Source: Mycobacterium sp. (GTDB lineage Bacteria > Actinomycetota > Actinomycetes > Mycobacteriales > Mycobacteriaceae). Taken from it: 64,000 nt of DNA. The notes under the pieces are model-generated. The model searched no databases. It was not told the DNA's origin and saw nothing but the letters and a program-made list of their open reading frames with translations. The stretch spans positions 62,001-126,000 of the forward strand of contig RXJD01000034.1 in assembly GCA_003987775.1 (NCBI GenBank). The letters are read 5' to 3'. Positions within the stretch are counted from its first letter, which is position 1, and each line of letters opens with the position of its first letter. A program made the position numbers and the translations under genes. Shown here piece after piece: positions 26,801 to 34,826 of this stretch.

Positions 26801-27199
26801 GGATTTGAGTACCAGTTGGCAGAACTGGTGGGTGGTGGCGATAGTGGCCGCGTCGAAGCCCGCCAAAGCGTCACGCAGGCGTTGCTTGCGTGCGTCGCGT
26901 TGCTCCTCCGTGCCGTCGATCAGATGCTGCACCAGACCGTTGCCGTCGGCGATCGCCGGGTCGGCGAAAGCGGCTACCGCGTCGACGATCTGGCAGCGCA
27001 CCCGCTCGCGAAGCTCCTGACTTGCCGCACGGCCGAAGGTGATGAGCAGCATCTCGTCGAGCGTCGCGTGGCCGTCGGCGAGGTAGCGGGTCACCAGACC
27101 GGCCAACGCAAAAGTCTTGCCGGTGCCCGCGCTGGCCTCCAGCACGGTGGTGGACCGGTCGGTGGGCAGCGGGCCCAGGAGGTCGAACGGTGGAATCAC
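23894..27199 (-). CDS. recB: RecBCD enzyme subunit RecB
   Basis: A 1101-residue UvrD-type 3'-5' helicase with a C-terminal nuclease. Walker A is EASAGTGKTFALAGL near residue 25. Further motifs are VDEFQDTDPVQWQ, LILIGDPKQAIYAFRGGD, TNWRSDSALV and VSKGLQYPVVYLPF. The nuclease domain near residue 1010 keeps the DxK motif VVDYKTN needed for metal-dependent cutting. The GTG at 27199 overlaps the recC stop (GTGA). I prefer it over the longer frame from 27247, which would lie inside recC. The tight overlaps on both sides show the fixed recC-recB-recD translational coupling. Confidence 0.95.
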   Translation of the reverse strand: MIPPFDLLGPLPTDRSTTVLEASAGTGKTFALAGLVTRYLADGHATLDEMLLITFGRAASQELRERVRCQIVDAVAAFADPAIADGNGLVQHLIDGTEEQRDARKQRLRDALAGFDAATIATTHQFCQLVLKSLGAAGDTDTGVTLLEDLNDLVTEIVDDLYLVHFGRDRDDPALTYSEALRIARTVVANPSTQLRPRDPEPGSRAAACVHFAKDVLAELEKRKRRRGVLGYDDLLIRLAAALDTDDSPARARMHQRWPIVMVDEFQDTDPVQWQVIDRAFSGRSTLILIGDPKQAIYAFRGGDIVTYLNAAKTAGDKRTLVTNWRSDSALVERLQAVLRGAELGDPEIVVHDVAASHRGHRLAGAPHNEPFRLRVVRRATLGRKGTQNLPIDELREHIGRDLAADIGGLLASEATFAGKPLEARDVAVIVESHKDARACHRALSEAGIAAVYTGDSDVFSSEAADDWLSLLEAFDQPHRPGVVRAAATTMFFGKTAEDLTAGGDALTDEVADTLREWADHARERGVAAIFEAAQMSGMADRVLSWHGGERHMTDLAHVTQLLQEVAHRERYSLPALRDWLRGQREERAGATERNRRIDSDAAAVQIMTVWVSKGLQYPVVYLPFAFNRNVGERDLVLFHDRGERCLHIGGKDSPDFAAVENLGRKETANDDSRLTYVALTRAQSQVVAWWSPAHGEPNGGLSRLLRGRRPGESTVPDRCEPLKITDDEAWERLRQWQDAGGPVVEESVIAAAPAVSGHPTPSDLGTRHFHRPIDTAWRRTSYSGLIRVAEQTVGVSSEPELTELDDEVHDIPLIAAASAAAVPSPMAELPTGAQFGTLVHAVLETSDPFAGDLAAELEAQIGVHSTWWPVDVPSPQLAAALVPMHDTPLGPLAAGLTLRQIGLPDRLRELDFEFPLAGGDVRGAEVEVRLSDVGRLLRSHLPVDDPLASYPDRLIGDALGAQSLRGYLSGSVDAVLRVPHGSGHRFLVVDYKTNWLGEPDRQLSAADYTPQRMAEAMLHSDYPLQALLYSVVLHRFLRWRQPGYEPARHLGGVLYLFLRGMCGPDTPVIDGHPAGVFSWAPPAELVTELSDLLDARRAAA

Positions 27200-30100
27200 G
27201 ACGGCCCCCGTCCGGCGCGCATCTCGGCCTGCAACAGCGGCAGCCACAGCCGGACGGCGAAGGCGCCCAGGCGGTGCTCTTCTCCGGCGGATTGCTCACC
27301 GGGGCGCAGCGGCTGCATCAGATCGCTGAGCCTCGCGTGGCGGCCCCAGGCCCGTACCTGCGCGGGATCTTGATCCTCCCCAGGATAAAGACCGCTGCGC
27401 CACCGGTAATCCGCTTGCCGGACCGGGTCGTCGCCGCTGTGCCGCGCCACTGCCCAGGCGTAGGACGTCTTGATGGGCAACGGGATTGGCTCGCGGCGTC
27501 CGGCATCGTAGATCGACACCAGATCCCGCAGCACCTCGAGGGCGGCCTGCCCCGGGCGTCCCAGACGTTCCTCGCGCGGTGTCGTGCCCCGCTTCGGCCG
27601 GCCGATGCAGAAAGCCGACCAGTCGCGGTCGGGTTGGTGAGCGTGCAACGCCAACAACGGAATCCACGACTGGAGGAGGTGCTTGCCATCGAGTTTGGAA
27701 TACGTCACCGACACCAGGCGGTCATCGAACACGTGTGAGACGGTGCCGGTCACGCGCCGTCCGCCCAGATCGATGTCGACATCGTAGGTCGCGCTGTCGG
27801 TTCGGCGGTGGCGCAGCGCCGCCGATGCCAGGAGTGCGGCCTGCTCCCGGATCTCGGTCACTTTCCGCCAGCCCAGCTGACCCGGTGGCAGCGTCCCGCG
27901 CCGCCACTCGGCCTGCCGCGCGGCGTCCGGTGCCAGCCCGCCCAGGATGTCGCTGAGCATCCGGTCGCCGACCGTCCACTCTTGCAGCGCGTTGATGTCG
28001 ACCGGCATGGCGTCCTCGACGCCGTCGACGTCCCACGGCAGCGTGTATTCGAGGGCCCGGAAGAAGCCCTTCACCGGATCTCTGAAGAACGCGACGAGAT
28101 CGGCGAGGGCGACATCGTCCGGCGGTGGCGCCGGCAGCAGACCGCTGATCAGTCTCGGCTGCTCGGATCGTTCGCCGGTTGCGGAGCGAGCCGCGCGCAG
28201 CACTGTCGGGTCGAAGCTGAAGGGCGCGCCGGGCACCAGCGCACCGCGTTCCACATTGCGAACATCGAAGGGCTGCAACGGATGTTCGACCAGGATCCGG
28301 GAACGCACCGGCTCGACGGTGGTCGTGTCCAGGGCGTCGAGCAGCTCTGCCAGCGGGACCGCCGGGGGCCGGCGCTGACCCGAGTATTCGTTGGCGCCGG
28401 TGTAGGTGATGACCAGATTGCCGGTTGCCGCCCCGATGGCGTCGAGCAGCAACTGGCGGTCCTCCGACCGGATGTCGCGCTCACCGGTCCGCGGTTGCCG
28501 GGCCAGTGCGTCGTCGCCGTCGACGACGCCGAGGCGCGGGAAGACGCCGTCGTCGAGGCCCACCAGGCAGACCACCCGGTGCGGGACGGAGCGCATCGGC
28601 ACCATCGTGCACACCGTCAGGGTGCCGGTGCGGAAATTGGCGCGGGTAGGGCGACCGGCAAGGTGCCTCTGCAACAGGGCGCGGATGTCGGGCAGGCGCA
28701 TCAGTGTCTGATCGCGGGCACCGGCGGTGCGCAGCACGTCGGCGAATTCGCGCTGCAGCTGGTTGGTCTGCCAGGCGTCGTCGTCGCCGGTGTGGGTCAG
28801 CAGCCCGATACCGTCGGCCAGGGCTGTCAGCCACTGGCACAGGGGCCGCACCCCGGTCAGCGCGTCGACCACCCGCTGCAGCCGGTCGATGTATTCGGCG
28901 AACTGGCCGACCAGTTCGACCCGGTTGCTGCCGACATCATCCAGGGGCAGCGTCGAGTCGATCCAGGTGTGTGCCATTTCCGACATGGTGACCCCGGCCA
29001 GCACCCGGTCGAGACCGAACCGCCAGGTGTTGTGCACGAAGTCGACCCCGAACGGCATCCGGTGTTCCTGATCGAAGCCCCACCGGATGTTCGACTGCCG
29101 TACCCAGCGGGTGATGTTCTCCAGATCGTCGTCGCTGAATCCGAACCGGGCGCGCACTGGGGCGGACTGCGCGAGATTGAGCACTTCACTCGAGGTGACC
29201 CGGCCGCCGGCCAGGGCCAGCACCTGCGACGCCACGCCCAGTAACGGATTGGTCTGCAGCAGTGAGCGGTCGGCGAGCCGAACCCGCAGGCGGTGTCCGG
29301 GATGTGCTCCGCCCACCACGTCGCCCAGACCGAAATCCGCGACGATCAGCGGTGCGTAGGTCTCGATGTCGGGACACATCACCAAGATGTCGCGCGGCTC
29401 GAGCGTCGGATCGTCGGCGAGCAGGCCGAGCAGTACCTCCCGTAGGACGTCGATCTGCCGGGCCGGCCCGTGGCAGCTGTGCACCTGTACGGACCGGTCG
29501 TCGTCCGCCAGCCTGCGGCCCTGCGGCCGGGCAGCGTTGGCGGCGAGGTCGGCCTGGAGCCAGCCGAGCAAGGTGTCCCGGCGATCGGGCTCACCGAGGG
29601 CCTCGTCGGTCGCGGGATCGGCCGGCAGGCTCCGCTGCAGCTCACGTAGATCCCGTCCCAGCGTCGCCAGCAGCGGATGTCCGACTTCCCGATGGCTGGT
29701 GTCCTCGCGCCGCGCCACGGTGCCGCGCACCCCGTTCAGCGCCTGCCACAACGTGTCGCTGGGGTGCGGCAACCACAGATGCAAGTCGTGGTGGACGGCC
29801 ACCGCTTCCAGCAGCTCCACATCGGTGTGCGCCAGCCGGGTATGGCCGAACAGAGACAAGCGGGACGGTAGCGCGGCCGGCCCCTCGCGCAGCCGGGCAA
29901 GAGTCTTGCCGTGCCGGACGTGCGGCGGATCTGCAGGAATGGCCGCGACCAGCGCGCGCCACAATTCCGGCTGCCAGTGCAGGTCGGCGTCGAGGTCGTC
30001 GATGTCGCCGTCCAGCCAATCGATCAGCAGTCCGGGCCGTTGCCGGGCGTACGAGGCGAAAAGCCCGGCCAGCCGGCGCGCGACCGCATACCGCCGTCCC

Positions 30101-30492
30101 CGGCGCAGGTCGGCTTCGTCGCCAATATCGAAGTGTCCCAAGTGCTTTGCCAAGGTGTGGCACCACGGCTCGGCCATCGAAGAATCGATCACCTGCAATA
30201 GCGGCCAGGTCATGGCATCCGGAGACCACGGGTCTTCCTCGACGGTGCCGGCTATCTCGGCGATCAGCGAGGCCGGGCTGCGGAACGACACGCCCGCACA
30301 GACGCCGTCACCACGATCCGGGGTAACGCCCAGACGGTGCGACAGTCGTTGGCTGAGCCAGCGTTCCACCCCGCGCGCCGGCACCAGAACAAGCTCTTGC
30401 GCAAAAGGGTCGGGCAGCGGCCGGGCCAGGAGGGCGCCGAGACCGTCGGCAAGCAGATCGGTCCGTTCGGCACGGTGGAGATGAAGCGCCAT
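27196..30492 (-). CDS. recC: RecBCD enzyme subunit RecC
   Basis: A 1098-residue RecC. It begins with the family start MALHLHRAERTDLLADGL, then LVPARGVERWLSQRLSHRLG. Family blocks seen include SLFGHTRLAHTDVELLEAVA, HSCHGPARQIDVLREVLL, LVMCPDIETYAPLI and CTMVPMRSVPHRVVCLVGLD. RecC is a catalytically inactive helicase-like subunit that holds RecB and RecD together and recognises Chi in enterobacteria; mycobacterial Chi is not established. It is the first gene of the leftward recCBD operon and diverges from the nitroreductase gene with about 100 bases between starts. Confidence 0.95.
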   Translation of the reverse strand: MALHLHRAERTDLLADGLGALLARPLPDPFAQELVLVPARGVERWLSQRLSHRLGVTPDRGDGVCAGVSFRSPASLIAEIAGTVEEDPWSPDAMTWPLLQVIDSSMAEPWCHTLAKHLGHFDIGDEADLRRGRRYAVARRLAGLFASYARQRPGLLIDWLDGDIDDLDADLHWQPELWRALVAAIPADPPHVRHGKTLARLREGPAALPSRLSLFGHTRLAHTDVELLEAVAVHHDLHLWLPHPSDTLWQALNGVRGTVARREDTSHREVGHPLLATLGRDLRELQRSLPADPATDEALGEPDRRDTLLGWLQADLAANAARPQGRRLADDDRSVQVHSCHGPARQIDVLREVLLGLLADDPTLEPRDILVMCPDIETYAPLIVADFGLGDVVGGAHPGHRLRVRLADRSLLQTNPLLGVASQVLALAGGRVTSSEVLNLAQSAPVRARFGFSDDDLENITRWVRQSNIRWGFDQEHRMPFGVDFVHNTWRFGLDRVLAGVTMSEMAHTWIDSTLPLDDVGSNRVELVGQFAEYIDRLQRVVDALTGVRPLCQWLTALADGIGLLTHTGDDDAWQTNQLQREFADVLRTAGARDQTLMRLPDIRALLQRHLAGRPTRANFRTGTLTVCTMVPMRSVPHRVVCLVGLDDGVFPRLGVVDGDDALARQPRTGERDIRSEDRQLLLDAIGAATGNLVITYTGANEYSGQRRPPAVPLAELLDALDTTTVEPVRSRILVEHPLQPFDVRNVERGALVPGAPFSFDPTVLRAARSATGERSEQPRLISGLLPAPPPDDVALADLVAFFRDPVKGFFRALEYTLPWDVDGVEDAMPVDINALQEWTVGDRMLSDILGGLAPDAARQAEWRRGTLPPGQLGWRKVTEIREQAALLASAALRHRRTDSATYDVDIDLGGRRVTGTVSHVFDDRLVSVTYSKLDGKHLLQSWIPLLALHAHQPDRDWSAFCIGRPKRGTTPREERLGRPGQAALEVLRDLVSIYDAGRREPIPLPIKTSYAWAVARHSGDDPVRQADYRWRSGLYPGEDQDPAQVRAWGRHARLSDLMQPLRPGEQSAGEEHRLGAFAVRLWLPLLQAEMRAGRGPS

Positions 30493-30591
30493 TGCGGGTC
30501 ACCCTAGACCGCCCCTCCGACACCGGCGGCGCTCCGGGTGTACAAATGGGGCGCGGGGAGCGGGGCGGATCGCGGGAAACGGGAGGACATC

Positions 30592-31107
30592 ATGGAGACC
30601 TGGGATGCGATTTGCGCCCGGCGCAACGTGCGGCAGTACACGGCGCAGCCGGTCGCCGACGCCGACCTGGAGCGCATCGTCGAGGCAGGCTGGCGGGCGC
30701 CCTCGGCGAAGAACCGCCAGCCCTGGGACTTCGTAATCGTCACCGATCACGCTCAGCTGCAAGAACTCTCAACCGTGTGGATGGGTGCCGGCCATATCGC
30801 CGGCGCCGCGGCGGCGATCGTTCTGGTGATCCCCGTTCCACCGGATGAGCGCAGAAAAGTCGTCGATCAATACGACGTCGGTCAAGCGACGATGGCGATG
30901 ATGCTCGCGGCCACCGACCTCGGAATCGGCACCGGTCATTCGTCGGTGGGAGACCAGGAGAAGGCGCGCGCCATCCTCGGTATTCCCGACGACCACCTGG
31001 TCGCCTACCTGCTCGGTGTCGGCTACCCCGCTGACCGACCGTTGACACCGATCCGCAAACCGAACCGGCGGCCGTTTGCCGAAGTGATTCATCGTGGCCG
31101 CTGGTGA
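30592..31107 (+). CDS. Nitroreductase family flavoprotein
   Basis: A 171-residue FMN-binding nitroreductase-fold protein. It starts METWDAICARRNVRQY, the usual RRSxRxF-like FMN-contact segment, followed by GWRAPSAKNRQPWDF, the second FMN-binding block, and GIGTGHSSVGD in the C-terminal half. The ATG at 30592 has GGGAGGA about 6 bases upstream, so I reject the upstream frame start at 30538. Family members reduce nitroaromatics, quinones or enones with NAD(P)H. No partner gene defines the substrate. It is divergent from recC. Confidence 0.85.
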   Translation: METWDAICARRNVRQYTAQPVADADLERIVEAGWRAPSAKNRQPWDFVIVTDHAQLQELSTVWMGAGHIAGAAAAIVLVIPVPPDERRKVVDQYDVGQATMAMMLAATDLGIGTGHSSVGDQEKARAILGIPDDHLVAYLLGVGYPADRPLTPIRKPNRRPFAEVIHRGRW

Positions 31108-31141
31108 CGCTGCTCGGCTCACCGTGTGCCAGGCTTGAGCG

Positions 31142-31975
31142 ATGGGCGGCGTCAGTGATGCCCTTGAATGGGCCGGCAAGCAGATCATGGGCCGGGTCCC
31201 CAAAGCGGACCTGGACCAGCGCGACCCGGACTTCATCCGGGATCAGCTGCCCGGAACCAGGTTGCTGGCCTCGTTGTATTTCCGCGCCGACGTGCGCGGT
31301 CTGGATCGCATACCTGCGACCGGGCCCGTGCTGCTGGTCGGCAATCACAGCGGCGGCAACGTGCCGCCCGACACGTTCGTCTTCACGTTGGCCTTCTGCT
31401 CGTACTTCGGGGTGGAGCGCCCCTTCTATCAACTAGCGCACAATCTGGTCACCCTCTATCCGCCGCTGCGCTGGCTCCGCAAGTTCGGCACCGTAGCCGC
31501 CAGCCCTGAAAATGCCCGTCTGGCACTGGAATCGGGCGCGGCCGTATTGGTGTATCCCGGTGGCGATTACGAAGTCTTTCGCCCGTCGTGGCAACGGCAC
31601 GTCGTCGACTTCGGTGGCCGCAAGGGTTTTGTGCGGCTCGCCCGCGAAACCGGCGTGCCTATCGTGCCGGTGGCCAGCGTGGGCGGCCAGGAGACGGCGT
31701 TGTTCCTCGGACGCGCGCAGTGGCTGGCCCGACTGCTGATGCTGGACAAGTTGATCCGGCTCAAGAGTGTGCCCGTCTCGCTGGCGATCCCCTGGGGGCT
31801 GAACGTCAGTGACCTGCTGGGACACATCCCGTTGCCCGCGAAGATCGTCATCGAGGTGCAAGCGCCGATCGAGGTCCACGATGACGACCAGGCCGTGTAC
31901 GACGAAGTGATCGCCAGCCTGCAGGCCGGTGTCGATCGGCTGGCCGCCGAGCGGCGATTTCCGGTGATCGGCTGA
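31142..31975 (+). CDS. PlsC-like acyltransferase
   Basis: A 277-residue glycerolipid acyltransferase-fold protein. Motif I appears as VGNHSGGNVPPD (about 61-72), a variant of HxxxxD spacing seen in an actinobacterial subgroup. Motif III-like VLVYPGGDYEVFRPS (about 140-154) and the IVPVASVGG block near 178 follow. Such enzymes transfer acyl chains to lysophospholipids or other membrane acceptors; this subgroup is often annotated as lysophospholipid acyltransferase. The next gene's ATG overlaps its TGA, so it is coupled to the SRPBCC protein. Confidence 0.82.
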   Translation: MGGVSDALEWAGKQIMGRVPKADLDQRDPDFIRDQLPGTRLLASLYFRADVRGLDRIPATGPVLLVGNHSGGNVPPDTFVFTLAFCSYFGVERPFYQLAHNLVTLYPPLRWLRKFGTVAASPENARLALESGAAVLVYPGGDYEVFRPSWQRHVVDFGGRKGFVRLARETGVPIVPVASVGGQETALFLGRAQWLARLLMLDKLIRLKSVPVSLAIPWGLNVSDLLGHIPLPAKIVIEVQAPIEVHDDDQAVYDEVIASLQAGVDRLAAERRFPVIG

Positions 31976-32406
31976 TGCGCGTCGAACGCCGGATCGTCGT
32001 CAACGCCGATCGGGACACCGTGTGGAAGGTGCTCAGCGATCCGGATCGCTATCCGTCCTTCCTGGCTCATCTGGAGCGCTGGGAGACGCTGACCGAGGGC
32101 CCGGTACGGGTCGGCGCCCGGTACACGGTGTTGTGGAAGATCGGCTCGATCCCGGTGGGAGGTATCGCCGAAGTGGTGGAGCTCGATACCGCGCGGGATC
32201 TGGCCTGGATCAACATCACCGGTGTGACCCAGCGCGGCCGCTTCCGGCTGCGCGATGCGGGGCCGGGGCGAACCGCGGTCACGTTCCGCCTGGCATACAA
32301 CTCCGAAGGCGGCCTGCTCGGCCTGATCGCCGACCGTGTCGCATCGCGCTGGGTGGGGCGTTCACTGGCTGAAAGCCTGAAAAACCTTCGGCGACTTGTC
32401 GAGTGA
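31975..32406 (+). CDS. SRPBCC (polyketide cyclase/START-like) family protein
   Basis: A 143-residue hydrophobic-pocket protein. It begins MRVERRIVVNADRDTVWKVLSDPDRYPSFL, the standard SRPBCC first strand and helix, and ends in a long C-terminal helix (VGRSLAESLKNLRRLVE) that closes the cavity. Members bind lipids, polyketides or other hydrophobic ligands. It is translationally coupled (TGATG) to the acyltransferase upstream, which hints at a lipid ligand. There is no catalytic signature to go further. Confidence 0.8.
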   Translation: MRVERRIVVNADRDTVWKVLSDPDRYPSFLAHLERWETLTEGPVRVGARYTVLWKIGSIPVGGIAEVVELDTARDLAWINITGVTQRGRFRLRDAGPGRTAVTFRLAYNSEGGLLGLIADRVASRWVGRSLAESLKNLRRLVE

Positions 32407-32459
32407 TGCGTGCACGAGCCGAGTCATGCGCTGTCACCTCAAGCGTGCATGCTGGGTTG

Positions 32460-32915
32460 ATGAACAGAAACGAGATCACCGAGCAGATCGTCATCGCCCG
32501 GCTGTCGAAGGGCCTCAGTTGGCAGCAACTGGCCGACGCCATCGGCAGGCCGCTGCTGTGGACGACGTCGGCGCTACTGGGCCAGCACCCGATCCCTGTG
32601 GACGAGGGCAAGATCCTGGCCGAAATGCTCGGGTTGGAAGAGTCCGTTATTCCCGTCCTGGCGACACCGCCGATGCGGGGCGGCCTGCCCACTGCGGTGC
32701 CCACCGATCCCACCATCTACCGGTTCTACGAGGCACTCCAGGTCTACGGCGGCGCGCTCAAGGAAGTGATCCACGAGCAGTTCGGCGACGGCATCATGAG
32801 CGCCATCAACTTCAGCCTCGACCTGCAGAAGAAGTCGCATGAATCGGGCGACCGGGTGGTGGTGACCTTCGACGGGAAATTCCTTCCCTACCAATGGACT
32901 TCGGCGCAGGAGTGA
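32460..32915 (+). CDS. cynS: Cyanate hydratase (cyanase)
   Basis: A 151-residue cyanase, close to the usual ~156. The enzyme decomposes cyanate with bicarbonate to CO2 and carbamate, which yields ammonia. The N-terminal helical domain (EITEQIVIARLSKGLSWQQL) precedes the catalytic domain. That domain has the active-site Arg and Glu in TIYRFYEALQVYGGALKEVIHEQFGDGIMSAINF (quoted in parts: YRFYEALQVYG, then IMSAINF with the catalytic Ser). Start: ATG at 32460; the frame is open further upstream but a 19-residue extension overlapping the previous gene is unlikely. It is followed 10 bases later by the patatin gene. Confidence 0.92.
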   Translation: MNRNEITEQIVIARLSKGLSWQQLADAIGRPLLWTTSALLGQHPIPVDEGKILAEMLGLEESVIPVLATPPMRGGLPTAVPTDPTIYRFYEALQVYGGALKEVIHEQFGDGIMSAINFSLDLQKKSHESGDRVVVTFDGKFLPYQWTSAQE

Positions 32916-32925
32916 AAGGACGCTG

Positions 32926-33960
32926 ATGGCGCAGCAGCGGAGCGGCAGCGCACGGCGCAAACCCGTCGACATGGTTCTCTCGGGCGGCGGTGTCAAGGGT
33001 GTCGGACTGGTCGGCGCCGTGGTCGCCGTCATGGAGGCCGGGTACGCACTCAAACGTGTCTCCGGCGTCTCAGCGGGTTCGCTGGTCGGATCGATCCTGG
33101 CCGCCGCGTCCAACGGTGACCAGCTGAGCGCCGGTCAGATCAGAGAGCTCGCCCTGACGCTGCCGTACGAGAAGTTTCGCGATACCGGCCCGGTCGGGCA
33201 CCTGCCCGTCGTCGGCCCAGCGTGGGGCCTGCTGCGCGAAAATGGCATGTACAGAGGCGATTTCGCACACGAATGGATCCGTGGCGAGCTGAAGAACCTG
33301 GGCGTGCAGACGTTCGGCGATCTGGCATTGAGCGACCGGCAGATGCCCGCCGAGCGGCGCTACCGGCTGGTGGTCACCGTCGCCGACCTGACGACCGGTC
33401 AGCTGGTGCGGCTGCCGTGGGATTACCGCCGGCTGTACGGACTCGATCCCGACGAGCAATCGGTGGCCGCCGCGGTGCGCGCATCGATGTCGATCCCGTT
33501 CTTCTTCCGGCCGGTCACGTTGACCAGTGCGGCCGGGCGCACCTCCACCCTGGTGGACGGCGGTGTCCTGTCCAATTTCCCTATCGACTCCTTCGACCGG
33601 CCGGACTGCAAATCGCCGCGCTGGCCCACCTTCGGCATCACGGTGGTGCCGGAGTTACCCCAGGGGAACGAGCAGCTGATTCCCGGGGTCGGTGCGTTGC
33701 GACTGCTCGGTCCGCCGTCGGTGCTGCTCGAGCAGCTGATCACGACCATGTTCGTCGGGCATGACCAGACCTACCTCAACCAGCCATGGGTGAGCGCCCG
33801 CGCCATCCGGGTCGACTCGACCGCGGTGAATTTCCTGGATTTCAGCATCTCGCGCAAGGACGCGGAAGCGCTCTACAACAAGGGCTACGAATCGGCGCAG
33901 AGGTTTCTCTCGACGTGGAACTGGGTGGACTATCTCGAGCGGTTCCGCCAGTTCCAATGA
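32926..33960 (+). CDS. Patatin-like phospholipase
   Basis: A 344-residue patatin-fold lipid acyl hydrolase. It has the oxyanion segment LSGGGVKGVGLVGA (about 18-31), the nucleophile elbow GVSAGS (Ser near residue 49) and the dyad Asp in LVDGGVLSNFP (near 205). All catalytic elements are present, so it is probably active on phospholipids or other acyl esters. There is no signal peptide. The gene sits 10 bases after cynS. Similar patatins occur at this position in other mycobacteria next to the acyltransferase/SRPBCC pair. Confidence 0.9.
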   Translation: MAQQRSGSARRKPVDMVLSGGGVKGVGLVGAVVAVMEAGYALKRVSGVSAGSLVGSILAAASNGDQLSAGQIRELALTLPYEKFRDTGPVGHLPVVGPAWGLLRENGMYRGDFAHEWIRGELKNLGVQTFGDLALSDRQMPAERRYRLVVTVADLTTGQLVRLPWDYRRLYGLDPDEQSVAAAVRASMSIPFFFRPVTLTSAAGRTSTLVDGGVLSNFPIDSFDRPDCKSPRWPTFGITVVPELPQGNEQLIPGVGALRLLGPPSVLLEQLITTMFVGHDQTYLNQPWVSARAIRVDSTAVNFLDFSISRKDAEALYNKGYESAQRFLSTWNWVDYLERFRQFQ

Positions 33961-34078
33961 CGCGGCGGTGCATTCGGTGTCAGACTTGAACACGGAGGAG
34001 GCGCCGGTGTTGCAGCGGTTGTTCGGGCGGCCGCACCACCTGGCTCATCAATCGATCAGAACCTGAGACGACAGCTCC

Positions 34079-34774
34079 CTACAGGCCGAACTCCTTCTCG
34101 ATGTTGTCAATCCCGGCGCGAATCGCCTTGAGTGCATCGGCACGAGCCCGCAACTTGGTGGCGGCGTGGGCCGACTGGTTCAACCCGGCGAACTCGTGAG
34201 CTGCCTCCTCGGCGCGGGCGACCACCCGGTCGGGCAGCGCCATCTCGTCGATGAAGCCGGCGGCGAGAGCCGTCTCGCCGAAGAAGGTCTTGGCCAGGCC
34301 GGTGGCCTGTTGATAGGCCGACTGGGTCAGCCGGAGTTTCAGGACCTCCAGAGCCGCCCACGGAATCACCATCCCGATCGCAACCTCGTTGGCCTGAATG
34401 TTGTACGCATGGGCCGCGATTCGGTGATCACCCGAGCACAGCAGGAATGAGCCCATCGCGATCGCGGGCCCGGTGCAGGCGATCACCACCGGCTTGGGGT
34501 AGGACAGCAGCCGGTAGGACAGCTCGAATCCGCCGCGCAGCATGTCGATGGCGGGCTGTACCTCGCCCGAGGTCAGAATCTTCAGATCGAAGCCGCCGCT
34601 GAACACTCGCTGGTTCCCGGTGATCACCAGCGCCCCGACGTTATCGGCGTCGGCCTGGTCCAGCGCGTCGTTGAGAGCCTGCTGCATGGTCGGCCCCAGT
34701 GCGTTGACCTTGCCGTCGTCCATCCGGATGACCCCGATGGTTTCGTCGTGGGTGTAGACGACCGGACCGCTCAT
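34079..34774 (-). CDS. echA3: Enoyl-CoA hydratase/isomerase family protein EchA3
   Basis: A 231-residue crotonase-fold protein. The oxyanion-hole strands are visible: FSGGFDLKIL (first Gly/acyl-CoA loop, about 57-66) and PKPVVIACTGPAIAMGSFLL (second, about 93-112). The usual catalytic Glu positions of hydratases are not clear: the second loop is followed by CSGDHRIAAH and QANEVAIGM. The reaction could therefore be hydration, isomerisation or thioester hydrolysis. Length and neighbourhood match M. tuberculosis Rv0632c, next to recC and the glyoxalase II-like gene. Confidence 0.85.
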   Translation of the reverse strand: MSGPVVYTHDETIGVIRMDDGKVNALGPTMQQALNDALDQADADNVGALVITGNQRVFSGGFDLKILTSGEVQPAIDMLRGGFELSYRLLSYPKPVVIACTGPAIAMGSFLLCSGDHRIAAHAYNIQANEVAIGMVIPWAALEVLKLRLTQSAYQQATGLAKTFFGETALAAGFIDEMALPDRVVARAEEAAHEFAGLNQSAHAATKLRARADALKAIRAGIDNIEKEFGL

Positions 34775-34826
34775 GGGTTACTCCTTCGCTCGGCGAGTCG
34801 ATTGAACCAGATTGCGACTCCCCGGC

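Noticed and set aside
25526-27373. 615-codon plus-strand frame opposite recB
   Set aside because: RecB motifs on the other strand are unequivocal; this frame is low-complexity.
27808-29244. 478-codon plus-strand frame opposite recC
   Set aside because: Shadow of recC, no recognisable domain or ribosome site.
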